Below, piece after piece: positions 1 to 7,098 of a stretch of DNA of 64,000 nt (position 1 is the stretch's first letter; every line of letters starts with the position of its first letter). The translations under genes and the position numbers were made by a program. A model generated the notes under the pieces. That model searched no databases, was not told the DNA's origin, and worked only from the letters and a program-made list of their open reading frames with translations. Source of the stretch: Microbacterium paraoxydans (GTDB taxonomy: Bacteria; Actinomycetota; Actinomycetes; Actinomycetales; Microbacteriaceae); assembly GCF_018224615.1 (NCBI RefSeq), contig NZ_JAGTUK010000001.1:496001-560000 (forward strand). The letters run 5' to 3'.

Positions 1-1
1 T

Positions 2-169
2 CGCTCCGGCCGCGTCGTCACGCTCATCACGCGTCAGCGCCAGCGCCGCATGACCGAGCTGCTGGACCGCGCCGAGATCGAGGCGCCGTTCGAGCAGGCC
101 CGGCTCGACGACGACGTGATCGAGGAGATCGCCGGACGTCTGCCCTCGGCCGCGGAGCTCACCGCCTGA
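2..169 (+). CDS. DEAD/DEAH-box RNA helicase, C-terminal end only (partial)
   Basis: Only the last 55 residues are present; the gene begins upstream of the window. The reading frame opens with SGRVVTLITRQRQRRM and continues through TELLDRAEIEAP to a TGA stop. This matches the end of helicase domain 2 and the short tail of RhlE-like ATP-dependent RNA helicases, where the Gly-Arg-x-Gly-rich motif VI lies just before a segment of the type SGxVVTLxT. No ATPase motif falls inside the window, so the assignment rests on this tail. A strong hairpin follows the stop. Confidence 0.7.
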   Translation, partial: RSGRVVTLITRQRQRRMTELLDRAEIEAPFEQARLDDDVIEEIAGRLPSAAELTA

Positions 170-183
170 GCCCGGGCGGGATC

Positions 184-221
184 GGAAGGGCCCCGGAGAC
201 GACTGTCTTCGGGGCCCTTCC
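184..221. terminator. Bidirectional hairpin terminator between convergent genes
   Basis: A perfect 12-bp inverted repeat (GGAAGGGCCCCG with its complement) around a 14-nt loop lies between the helicase stop and the stop of the convergent YaeQ gene. There is no T-run, as is usual for hairpins in high-GC actinobacteria. Its position suggests it serves both genes. Confidence 0.65.
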
Positions 222-245
222 GTGTGTCGCGCGGGCTGCGGGCGC

Positions 246-785
246 TCAGCCGAGCTCGTGCTCGTGCACCGCGGTCGTCAGGCTCGTGCCGTTGAGGTCG
301 AGGTAGAGCACGCGCTCGGTCACCGTCAGGGTGAGGGTGTTGCGACGCTCCAGGTGCGGCGTGGCGGTGTCGATGAAACCGGGGTCGAAGCTGAACACGC
401 GCACGTCCTCGGCGCGGTGGATGCGCTTGTCCGCCCACGGCGCCATGACCTTCACCGGGTCGCGATGCGTGTACACGACCGTGCGCTCGGCGAGCCGGGT
501 CGCGTGGTGGAGGCGCTCCGCGTCGGGGGCGCCGACCTCCACCCACGCCAGGATCTTCCCGGTGAGGTCGCGCACGAGCACCGCGGGCTCCTCGGTGTCG
601 GAGACGCTGCCGCCGAACGTGACGCCCTCCGCGAACTCGAGCCCGTACGCCAGCACGCGCGTGAGCATGTACGCGTCGGTCTCGGAAGGGTGCCGCGCGA
701 CCCGCAGCGAGTAGTCGTCGTAGACCCCGCGATCGGTGTCGGCGAGCTGCACGTCGAACGTGTGGAGGGTGGAACCGATCGCCAT
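246..785 (-). CDS. yaeQ: YaeQ family protein
   Basis: A 179-aa protein; E. coli YaeQ has 181. The start MAIGSTLHTFDVQLADTDRG followed by LRVARHPSETDAYMLTRVLA is the typical YaeQ beginning, and TGKILAWVEVGAPD and YTHRDP are also family-like. YaeQ proteins have a compact PD-(D/E)XK-like fold. Their cellular role is unsettled; the E. coli protein was first noticed as a suppressor of rfaH loss. I chose the ATG two codons into the longest frame, because the upstream GTG sits only 2 nt from a -10 element while the ATG sits 8 nt from it. It probably has its own promoter downstream of the radical SAM gene. Confidence 0.85.
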   Translation of the reverse strand: MAIGSTLHTFDVQLADTDRGVYDDYSLRVARHPSETDAYMLTRVLAYGLEFAEGVTFGGSVSDTEEPAVLVRDLTGKILAWVEVGAPDAERLHHATRLAERTVVYTHRDPVKVMAPWADKRIHRAEDVRVFSFDPGFIDTATPHLERRNTLTLTVTERVLYLDLNGTSLTTAVHEHELG

Positions 786-793
786 GATCACCG

Positions 794-799
794 AGCCTA
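794..799 (-). promoter_or_regulatory. -10 element of yaeQ
   Basis: TAGGCT on the minus strand, 8 nt before the chosen ATG, implies a leaderless or near-leaderless transcript. It matches the actinobacterial TANNNT consensus and the series of similar sites in this window. No -35 hexamer is obvious. Confidence 0.4.
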
Positions 800-831
800 C
801 GCGGCTCCGCCGTCCGCGCCGGTCGGCCGGG

Positions 832-1917
832 TCAGAACAGCATCGGCTGCGCGGGGGTCGCGGCGGGTCCGGTCGGCGTGAACGACACCGCGCCGCCGGG
901 TGTGTTCGGCTGCACGTGACCCTGACCGGGGCGCATGCCGCGGCGGGGGTAGTCGTCTTCGTGCCGGGCGTCGAGGCCGTACAGGCGGATGAGCGGTCGC
1001 ACCCGCCGCGCCAGCCACTGCCGGTAGGCCTTGGGAGCTTCGGCCGAGGCGCCAGGGTAGAGGCCGCGGTACGACGACACGAGGTCGGGGCGGTTGCGCT
1101 CGAGCCACTCGAAGAACCACGGCTTGACCCCCGGCCGCAGGTGCAGCGCCCCGTAGATGACCGTGCGGGCCCCGGAGTCCTTGATGCGCCGCAGCGCGGT
1201 GTCGATCGCCTCCACCGAGTCGGTGAGGTGCGGCAGGATCGGCATCAGGAACACCGTGACGGGGAATCCGGCGTCGGCCAGGGCGCGCACGGTGTCGAGT
1301 CGTGCCTGCGTGGTCGGGGCTCCGGGCTCGATGGCCTTCTGCAGCGCATCGTCGTACATCGCGATCGACATCTGCACGTCGACCGGCACCCGCTCGGCCG
1401 CCTTCACCAGCAGCGGGATGTCCCGGCGGATCAGCGTGCCCTTGGTGAGGATCGAGATCGGCGTGCCCGACGCGGCGAGTGCCTGGATGATGCCCGGCAT
1501 GAGCGCGTAGCGGCCCTCCGCACGCTGGTACGGGTCGGTGTTGGTGCCGAGCGCCACGGTCTCGTGGTTCCAGCTGCCGCGCCGCAGCTCGCGCTCCAGC
1601 ACCTCGACCACGTTGACCTTCACCACGATCTGCGAGTCGAAGTCGGCGCCGCCGTCGAGGTCGAGGTACTCGTGCGTGCCCCGGGCGAAACAGTAGACGC
1701 AGGCGTGGGAGCAGCCGCGATACGGGTTGATCGTCCAGGCGAACGGCATGCGCGAGGCGCCGGGCACGTGGTTGAGCGCCGACTTCGACAGCACCTCGTG
1801 GAAGGTCATGCCCTCGAACGCCGGGGTCTTCACGGTGCGCAGCACCCCGCTGCGCGCCTCCAGCCCTGGCAGCGCCGCCTCGTCGACGTCGCCCAGCTTC
1901 TGCCCCTGCCACCGCAT
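832..1917 (-). CDS. Rv2578c-type radical SAM protein
   Basis: The 361-aa protein has a radical SAM cluster motif CSHACVYC (Cys69, Cys73, Cys76 from the chosen start) preceded by NPYRGC. It continues with the barrel segments LGTNTDPYQ, ISILTKGTLIRRD and PILPHLTDS. This is the SplB/Rv2578c branch of radical SAM proteins, found widely in actinobacteria, whose substrate is not known. The C-terminal tail is Gly/Pro-rich. The frame is open for 25 more codons upstream, but starting there would overlap the divergent carboxypeptidase start. ATG at 1917 (MRWQGQKL) is the likelier start and leaves a 74-bp divergent intergenic region. Confidence 0.85.
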   Translation of the reverse strand: MRWQGQKLGDVDEAALPGLEARSGVLRTVKTPAFEGMTFHEVLSKSALNHVPGASRMPFAWTINPYRGCSHACVYCFARGTHEYLDLDGGADFDSQIVVKVNVVEVLERELRRGSWNHETVALGTNTDPYQRAEGRYALMPGIIQALAASGTPISILTKGTLIRRDIPLLVKAAERVPVDVQMSIAMYDDALQKAIEPGAPTTQARLDTVRALADAGFPVTVFLMPILPHLTDSVEAIDTALRRIKDSGARTVIYGALHLRPGVKPWFFEWLERNRPDLVSSYRGLYPGASAEAPKAYRQWLARRVRPLIRLYGLDARHEDDYPRRGMRPGQGHVQPNTPGGAVSFTPTGPAATPAQPMLF

Positions 1918-1991
1918 TGCACCATTCGAACAGAAAGACGAACAATCCACAAGCGGAAGTCGCAGAGATTTTCGAATGAGAGAATGAGGCA

Positions 1992-2924
1992 ATGACCGTT
2001 CCGCCGCTTGCCCAGCACGCGGCTCGGCGCTCCCCGATCTTCGGTCCCGCGCTGCCTGTGGGGCTCGCCGTCACCGCGCTCGGGGTGCTCTTCTCCCTCG
2101 CGGCGACGCCCGTCACGGCGTCGTCGGCGTCGGATGCGCTGCCGCGGCCCGTCGCGGTCGCCCAGGTGCCGGCGGTGCGGGTCGCGGCCACCCCCGCGGC
2201 CGACCCGTGCGGCGAGCCTGCCGTGCAGCAGGCCATCGCGAACGGCGACGATGCGGCCACGATCGCGGGCTTCGGCGGTGGTGCGGCGTTCCGGGACGCA
2301 GTGGTCGCCGGCAACGCCCCCTGCATCTCGCTGACCGACCCCGCCCGCATCTGGGTGGTCGTGAACAAGAGCCTCCCGCTGAACCCGGCCGACTACGAGC
2401 CGGCCGCGCTCGACGCGGTGCCGCTGCAGATGACCACCCCCTCCGGCCTCGTGCGCCCCGATGTCGCCGCCGCGGTGGGGGCCATGGCCGATGCCGCGCA
2501 GGCTGCGGGGGTCGGTCGTCTCGGCGCCAACAACGGCTACCGCTCCTACGGGCTGCAGGTCTCCACGTACGACTCGCACGTGCGCGCGCAGGGGCAGGCC
2601 GAGGCCGACGCGGGGTCGGCGCGGCCGGGGCACAGCGAGCACCAGACCGGCCTCGCGCTCGACGTGGTGGCATGCACCTCGGGCTGCGGCGGCCTCGACG
2701 GCTTCGGTGCGACGAGCCAGAGTGCCTGGGTGGCCGAGCACGCCTGGGAGTACGGGTTCGTCGTGCGCTACGAGAGTGTCGGCACCCCGGTGACCGGCTA
2801 CGCGCCCGAACCGTGGCACCTGCGGTACGTCGGCGTCGACCTCGCCGCCGCCTACCACGAGGGCGGCTACCACACGCTCGAGGAGTTCTTCGGCCTCCCC
2901 GCCGCCCCCGACTACGGCCACTGA
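1992..2924 (+). CDS. D-alanyl-D-alanine carboxypeptidase, VanY family (M15B), secreted
   Basis: A 310-aa exported protein with a hydrophobic signal or anchor segment at about residues 21-43. The catalytic M15 domain lies at about 120-300 with the zinc motif SEHQTGLALD (His217, Asp224) and the second part EPWHLRY (Glu273, His276). Such enzymes trim the terminal D-Ala from peptidoglycan stem peptides outside the membrane. No van regulatory or ligase genes are nearby, so a housekeeping cell-wall role is more likely than glycopeptide resistance. GAGG lies a few bases before the ATG. The gene is divergent from the radical SAM gene. Confidence 0.9.
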   Translation: MTVPPLAQHAARRSPIFGPALPVGLAVTALGVLFSLAATPVTASSASDALPRPVAVAQVPAVRVAATPAADPCGEPAVQQAIANGDDAATIAGFGGGAAFRDAVVAGNAPCISLTDPARIWVVVNKSLPLNPADYEPAALDAVPLQMTTPSGLVRPDVAAAVGAMADAAQAAGVGRLGANNGYRSYGLQVSTYDSHVRAQGQAEADAGSARPGHSEHQTGLALDVVACTSGCGGLDGFGATSQSAWVAEHAWEYGFVVRYESVGTPVTGYAPEPWHLRYVGVDLAAAYHEGGYHTLEEFFGLPAAPDYGH

Positions 2925-2940
2925 GCCCGCCGGCCGACCC

Positions 2941-2962
2941 CGGTTGAGGCTTCCCACAACCG
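2941..2962. terminator. Weak hairpin after the VanY-like gene
   Basis: CGGTTG and CAACCG form a 6-bp stem over a 10-nt loop, 16 nt after the stop codon, without a T-run. The position suits a terminator but the stem is short. Confidence 0.3.
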
Positions 2963-3030
2963 CGGTACCGAGTGCCAGCATCCGTGGGATGCATTCTCAC
3001 AACGTCCTTCGCGTCGTCGGCGCCCGCCCA

Positions 3031-3036
3031 TAGAAT
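3031..3036 (+). promoter_or_regulatory. -10 element of the acyl-CoA dehydrogenase gene
   Basis: TAGAAT with a weak TTCGCG 17 nt upstream, 39 nt before the start codon. The resulting leader contains a good ribosome binding site (GGGAGGA), unlike the leaderless promoters elsewhere in the window. Confidence 0.4.
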
Positions 3037-3075
3037 CACCGGAGCAACGACGCACGACACGTTCGGGAGGACGGC

Positions 3076-4239
3076 ATGGAACGCGACATCTACGAAGAGG
3101 ACCACGAGGCTTTCCGGGACCTCGTCAAGGATTTCGTCAAGCGCCACGTGACGGGTGAGGCGATCGAGAAGTGGGACGCCGACGGCGAGGTCGACCGCGC
3201 CACGATGCGTGCCGCCGGTGAGGCCGGGATCATCGGTCTCTCCGTGCCCGAGGAGTTCGGCGGTGCGGGCATGCTGCAGGACTACCGCTTCCGCGCGATC
3301 GTCAACGAAGAGGTCATCGCCGCCGGGGCCGGCTCGCTCGCCGGGGCCTTCGGCATCCAGGACGATCTGGCCGTGCCGTACCTCGTGCACATGGGCACGC
3401 AGGAGCAGAAGGAGAAGTGGCTGCCGCGCATGGCCACCGGCGAGGTGATCGGCGCTCTCGCGATGACCGAGCCCGGCGCCGGATCCGACCTGCGCGGCAT
3501 CAAGACCACCGCCAAGAAGGTCGACGGCGGCTACCTCGTCAACGGGGCGAAGACGTTCATCTCCTCGGGCGCCACGGCCGACCTGGTCGTCACGTTCGTC
3601 AAGACCGGCGAGGGCAACCGGCCCGACGCGTTCAGCCTCGTGCTGATCGAAGACGGCATGGAGGGCTTCGAGCACGGCAAGAAGCTCAGCAAGATGGGCT
3701 TCCACGGCCACGACACCGCCGAGCTCTCGTTCAGCGACGTGTTCGTGCCGGAGGAGAACCTGATCGGCGGCGTCGAGGGCAAGGGCTTCATCCAGCTGAT
3801 GATGAACCTCCCGCTCGAGCGCCTGTCGATCGGTGTCGCCGGAGCCGCCGCCGCCCAGGCCGCGCTCGACTGGACGGTCGCCTACACGCGCGACCGCGAA
3901 GCGTTCGGCGAACGGATCATCGACTTCCAGAACAGCCGCTTCCAGATCGCCGACATGGCCACCACGGTCGACGCGCTGTGGGCGTACATCGACCGCGCGC
4001 TGCTCGCCTACAAGGACGGCAAGCTCTCGGCCGAGGAGGCCGCGAAGGTCAAGTTCTGGGCCACCGAGCGCGAGTGGGAGGTGCTCGATGCCGGGGTGCA
4101 GCTGCACGGCGGCTACGGGTACATCACCGAGTACCCGATCGCGCGGGCCTTCCTCGACGCCCGCGTGCACCGCATCTACGGCGGGACGAATGAGATCATG
4201 CGCGAGATCGTCGGACGGCAGATCGCCGGTAAGCGCTGA
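3076..4239 (+). CDS. Acyl-CoA dehydrogenase
   Basis: A full-length 387-aa FAD-dependent acyl-CoA dehydrogenase that catalyses alpha,beta-desaturation of an acyl-CoA. The order is helical N-domain, beta-domain with AMTEPGAGSDLRG (about 128-141), and C-terminal helices with the flavin-binding QLHGGYGYITEYP and the closing YGGTNEIMREI. The catalytic Glu sits in NLPLERLS (Glu248), as in isovaleryl- and long-chain acyl-CoA dehydrogenases, and the alternative position after IYGG is Gly. Start: GGGAGGA lies 6 nt before the ATG. It appears to be a single-gene transcript, bounded by its own promoter and a strong terminator. Chain-length preference cannot be read from the sequence. Confidence 0.93.
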   Translation: MERDIYEEDHEAFRDLVKDFVKRHVTGEAIEKWDADGEVDRATMRAAGEAGIIGLSVPEEFGGAGMLQDYRFRAIVNEEVIAAGAGSLAGAFGIQDDLAVPYLVHMGTQEQKEKWLPRMATGEVIGALAMTEPGAGSDLRGIKTTAKKVDGGYLVNGAKTFISSGATADLVVTFVKTGEGNRPDAFSLVLIEDGMEGFEHGKKLSKMGFHGHDTAELSFSDVFVPEENLIGGVEGKGFIQLMMNLPLERLSIGVAGAAAAQAALDWTVAYTRDREAFGERIIDFQNSRFQIADMATTVDALWAYIDRALLAYKDGKLSAEEAAKVKFWATEREWEVLDAGVQLHGGYGYITEYPIARAFLDARVHRIYGGTNEIMREIVGRQIAGKR

Positions 4240-4267
4240 GTCGCGCCCGCGCCGCCGGGCGCGGGAT

Positions 4268-4307
4268 CGGAAACGCACCCCTGGAGCTCTCCGGGGGTGC
4301 GTTTCCG
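4268..4307 (+). terminator. Terminator of the acyl-CoA dehydrogenase gene
   Basis: A perfect 14-bp stem (CGGAAACGCACCCC and complement) with a 12-nt loop lies about 30 nt after the stop codon. No T-run follows. Confidence 0.7.
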
Positions 4308-4328
4308 CGTGTCGGCCGGGTGCAGCGC

Positions 4329-4350
4329 CGGTGGTACCCGCGGTGGCACC
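4329..4350 (+). promoter_or_regulatory. Direct-repeat operator candidate before the toxin-antitoxin pair
   Basis: CGGTGGTACC and CGGTGGCACC are near-identical 10-mers with a 12-bp period, ending just before the -10 site of the antitoxin. Ribbon-helix-helix antitoxins typically bind tandem short repeats of this spacing, so this is the natural site for autoregulation. Binding is inferred. Confidence 0.4.
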
Positions 4351-4354
4351 GCAG

Positions 4355-4360
4355 TAGGAT
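4355..4360 (+). promoter_or_regulatory. Leaderless -10 element of the antitoxin
   Basis: TAGGAT followed by exactly 6 nt and then the GTG start. This is the same layout as at four other genes in the window and predicts a transcript that begins at the start codon. Confidence 0.5.
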
Positions 4361-4366
4361 GGCCGG

Positions 4367-4588
4367 GTGAGCACCGCGAAGATCAGCCTGAGCCTGCCAG
4401 ACGGCGACCTGGCGTTCCTCGACGCGCAGACGCTCGAGGGGCGCTACCCGTCGCGGTCGGCGGCGATCCAGGACGCGGTGCGGCTCCTCCGCGAGAGCCG
4501 CCTCGCCGACGCCTACGCCGAGGCCTATGGCGAGGGCTACGACGAGGAGTGGGACTCCGCGGTCGACGACGGCCTGGCCTCCGCGTGA
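4367..4588 (+). CDS. Ribbon-helix-helix antitoxin (MazE/ParD-like)
   Basis: A 73-aa acidic protein. KISLSLPDGDLAFLDAQ is a ribbon-helix-helix DNA-binding strand, followed by helices through RSAAIQDAVRLLRES. The acidic, Gly/Tyr-rich C-terminus (EAYGEGYDEEWDSAVDDG) is the usual toxin-binding tail. It overlaps the MazF-like toxin gene by 4 nt and would neutralise it and repress the operon. The family resembles the MazE antitoxins of mycobacterial MazF pairs. The start is GTG, with no leader predicted. Confidence 0.8.
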   Translation: MSTAKISLSLPDGDLAFLDAQTLEGRYPSRSAAIQDAVRLLRESRLADAYAEAYGEGYDEEWDSAVDDGLASA

Positions 4589-4956
4589 GCGACACCGCGA
4601 TCGCGCTGCTCCGCCGTGGACAGATCGTGCTCGCCTCGTTCGACTCGGGGGTCGGCTCGGAGGCGCGGAAGACGCGTCCGGCGGTCGTGGTGAGCAACAA
4701 CACCGCCAACGCGGTGGCGATCCGCCACGCGGGTGCCACCGTCACGGTCGTGCCGCTCACGACGGCCACCGATCGCGTGTGGCCGTTCCAGGTGCTGCTT
4801 CCCGCTGCGGCGACCGGCCTGGACCGGGACAGCAAGGCGCGGGCCGAGCAGGTGCGCACCATCGCGGTGGCCCGGATCGTACGACCGGTGGGCTGGGTGC
4901 CCGCAGAGCTGATGGCCGCCCTCGACGAAGCGCTGCGTCTGCACCTCGCGCTCTGA
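4585..4956 (+). CDS. MazF/PemK-type endoribonuclease toxin
   Basis: A 123-aa protein starting at a GTG that overlaps the antitoxin stop (GTGA). RRGQIVLASFD, EARKTRPAVVVSNN and VTVVPLTTAT are the core strands of the MazF/PemK fold, with the conserved Arg-Pro after the first loop. The C-terminal part QVRTIAVARIV is also typical. MazF toxins cut mRNA or other RNAs at short sequences when the antitoxin is degraded. Length and motifs are complete, so the toxin is probably active; the cleavage site cannot be predicted. Confidence 0.85.
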   Translation: MSDTAIALLRRGQIVLASFDSGVGSEARKTRPAVVVSNNTANAVAIRHAGATVTVVPLTTATDRVWPFQVLLPAAATGLDRDSKARAEQVRTIAVARIVRPVGWVPAELMAALDEALRLHLAL

Positions 4957-5036
4957 CGGGCGTCACCGGGGCGCACTTGTATGGGCGCTGCGGGCCGAGT
5001 GCGCGCGCGCGTCCGCAGATGACGCAGCTCCAATGT

Positions 5037-5067
5037 GTGTGAACGATGAGGAAATCCCTGTTCACAC
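5037..5067. promoter_or_regulatory. Inverted repeat upstream of the GntR gene
   Basis: GTGTGAAC and GTTCACAC form a perfect 8-bp inverted repeat with 15 nt between the arms (half-site centres 23 nt apart). It could be an operator for the sugar-operon regulator. The spacing is too wide for a CRP-like site. Confidence 0.3.
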
Positions 5068-5125
5068 GCACGTAATCGGATGAGCGCAGAAGAGCAGGAC
5101 GAAGTTCCGACTTGTCTCTTCAGGG

Positions 5126-5157
5126 GATACATGTGCTCCGGGATGATCGATACATGT
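5126..5157 (+). promoter_or_regulatory. Repeated GATACATGT motif before the GntR gene
   Basis: GATACATGT occurs at 5126 and again at 5149, 23 nt apart, each containing the palindrome ACATGT. HutC-type regulators bind short palindromes containing GT and AC half-sites. The position just upstream of the regulator gene fits autoregulation, but the identity is inferred. Confidence 0.35.
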
Positions 5158-5222
5158 CCGGACAGGAGTCGTCCGGCTCGGAGACACAGACGTCTCCGCA
5201 CCCGCTCACCGAAGAGGCCGGA

Positions 5223-6038
5223 ATGTCCCCGCTCACCCTGCCGCCGCTCGACCGTACGTCGACGGCCCCCATCTGGTTCCAGATCATGCGCGCCGTGGAG
5301 GCCGAGATCGCCCAGGGCACATGGGCTCCCGGCGACCGCCTGCCCAGCGAGAACGAGCTGCGCGCCCACTTCGCGGCCTCCCGCACCTCGGTCCGCGATG
5401 CGCTGTCGCGGCTCGAGAGCGCCGGGATCATCTCGCGACAGCAGGGCAAGGGGGCCTTCGTCGAACGCGCGCAGGGCCCGTCCGCATGGACGCTGCCCTC
5501 CGCCCCCAGCCTGCTCGGCGAGTACAGCGAGGACGGTCGTAGCGCGCTGAGCTCACAGATCCTCCGCGCGGGCATCGAGCCGCTGCCGTCCTGGGCGGCC
5601 GCGGTCGTCGGACGCGACTCCGCCGACGGCATGGGCTTCGTGCTGGAGCGCGTGCGCGCGGTCGGAGCCCGCACAGCCGTGCACGTGATCAACTACCTCC
5701 CGACCCGGTTCGCCGGGGTGCTGCCCGACCTCCGGGATCCGCGCGCGAGCCTGTACGCCGCGATCACCCGGGTCACCGGCGTGCGCATCGCCCGTATGCA
5801 CCGCACGATCGAGGCCGTGTCCGCCGACCGCATGCTCGCCGGACTGTTGGAGGTGGAGCCTGGCCACCCGATCGTCGTGGTCGAGGCCGTCGCCTACGAC
5901 CAGGGCGGTCAGCCCATCGACTTCTCCCGCGCCTCCGTGCGCACCGACCGCCTGCGCGTGAGCGTCGACACCGGGTTCGACGCCGGCGGCATCTCGAACG
6001 AGACCGCATCCGGCCGCTACCCCGCCGCACTCCGCTGA
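5223..6038 (+). CDS. GntR/HutC-family transcriptional regulator
   Basis: A 271-aa regulator. The N-terminal winged helix-turn-helix runs from PIWFQIMRAVEAEI through GDRLPSENELRAHFAASRTS to SRQQGKGAFVE. The rest is a UTRA effector-binding domain ending in IDFSRASVRTDRLRVSV. It sits 40 bp upstream of the catabolic operon it most likely controls in response to a sugar or phosphosugar. I chose ATG 5223 because GAGG lies 5 nt before it and the domain starts soon after. An ATG at 5154 or the far ATG at 5112 would add a low-complexity extension and would absorb the repeated GATACATGT motif. Confidence 0.85.
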   Translation: MSPLTLPPLDRTSTAPIWFQIMRAVEAEIAQGTWAPGDRLPSENELRAHFAASRTSVRDALSRLESAGIISRQQGKGAFVERAQGPSAWTLPSAPSLLGEYSEDGRSALSSQILRAGIEPLPSWAAAVVGRDSADGMGFVLERVRAVGARTAVHVINYLPTRFAGVLPDLRDPRASLYAAITRVTGVRIARMHRTIEAVSADRMLAGLLEVEPGHPIVVVEAVAYDQGGQPIDFSRASVRTDRLRVSVDTGFDAGGISNETASGRYPAALR

Positions 6039-6078
6039 CCCCGCATCCGCCCCACCGACCCCACCGGGAGACCCGCAC

Positions 6079-7098
6079 ATGACCGACCACCGCATCCTCG
6101 TCATCGGCGACAGCTACATGACCGCCGAGGTGTTCACCCGCGCGTTCGCGCAGCGGGGGATCCCCGTGGACACGGCCACCATGACGATCGCGGAGCCGAC
6201 GTGGGACGCGTCGACGATCCACGAGTTCGAGGGCGACCCGGCCGAGGTCGCGCGGGTCGCCGAGGGGTACGACGTCGTGGCGTTCCACGCCGCGCCGTTC
6301 ACCGCCGAGGTGCTCGCCGCCCTCCCCGGGCTGCGGCTGCTCGGCTGCGCACGCGGCGGCCCCGTGAACGTCGACCTCGCCGCGGCCCGCGAGCGCGGCG
6401 TGCGCGTGACGACCACGCCCGGCAAGAACGCCGACGCGGTGGCCGACCTCACGATCGGCTTCCTCATCTCGATCGTGCGGAACGTTCCGGCATCGCTGCG
6501 CGACGTGGACGAGCGCGTGGCCGAGGGGCGGCCGCTCGCGGAGTCGACCTTCGAGGGCGCACGGTGGTTCGGCCGCGAGGTGAAGGGCCTGCGCCTCGGG
6601 CTGATCGGCTACGGCAACGTCGCCCGGCTCGTCGCTGCCAGGGCCAGGGCGCTCGGGGCCACCATCTCCGCATACGACCCCTACGTCGACCCGGCGACCG
6701 TGACCGACGCGACCATCGTGTCCGACCTCGATGCACTCCTCTCCGGCAGCGACGTGGTGAGCGTGCACGCGAGGGCCACCGCGGACAACCGGCACCTGAT
6801 CGGCGCGGCGCAGATCGCCCGCATGCCGCAGGGGTCGTTCCTCATCAACACCGCCCGCGAGTCGCTCGTCGACGAACAGGCGCTGCTCGACGCGCTGCGC
6901 AGCGGGCACCTCGCGGGCGTCGCGCTCGACGTGAACGAGCCGGACGGCCCGTGGCGCGAGCTCGTCGCACAGCCGAACCTCATCCTCACGCCGCACCTCG
7001 CCGGAGCCACCGCCGAGACCCTGGCCCGCGGCGCCGACATGCTCGCCTCCGAGGTGGCGGCGTTCCTCGCGGGAGGGGAGCTGAGATGGGAGCGCTGA
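6079..7098 (+). CDS. D-isomer-specific 2-hydroxyacid dehydrogenase
   Basis: A 339-aa NAD(P)-dependent dehydrogenase. It has a catalytic-domain N-terminus, a Rossmann segment LGLIGYGNVARLVAARA, the catalytic Arg region NTARESLVDEQAL, the Glu in ALDVNEPDGPW and the active-site His in LTPHLAGA. It interconverts a 2-hydroxyacid and a 2-oxoacid. It is the first enzyme gene of the operon, overlaps the kinase gene by 13 nt and has a good ribosome binding site (GGGAG). In this context it probably oxidises or reduces a sugar-acid-like intermediate before or after phosphorylation. The true substrate is unknown. Confidence 0.88.
   Translation: MTDHRILVIGDSYMTAEVFTRAFAQRGIPVDTATMTIAEPTWDASTIHEFEGDPAEVARVAEGYDVVAFHAAPFTAEVLAALPGLRLLGCARGGPVNVDLAAARERGVRVTTTPGKNADAVADLTIGFLISIVRNVPASLRDVDERVAEGRPLAESTFEGARWFGREVKGLRLGLIGYGNVARLVAARARALGATISAYDPYVDPATVTDATIVSDLDALLSGSDVVSVHARATADNRHLIGAAQIARMPQGSFLINTARESLVDEQALLDALRSGHLAGVALDVNEPDGPWRELVAQPNLILTPHLAGATAETLARGADMLASEVAAFLAGGELRWER

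Noticed and set aside
1918..1960. Leaderless promoter (TTGTGG-N17-TCGAAT) or SOS box before the radical SAM gene
   Set aside because: TCGAAT does not fit TANNNT well, and the CGAAC repeats are direct rather than inverted, so neither call is supported well enough.
1992..2924. Vancomycin-resistance locus
   Set aside because: Only a VanY-type carboxypeptidase is present; there are no ligase, dehydrogenase or two-component genes nearby.
4971..5004. Terminator after the MazF-like gene
   Set aside because: The 7-bp GCGCACT/AGTGCGC stem has a 20-nt loop and no T-run, in a GC-repeat stretch; too weak to list.
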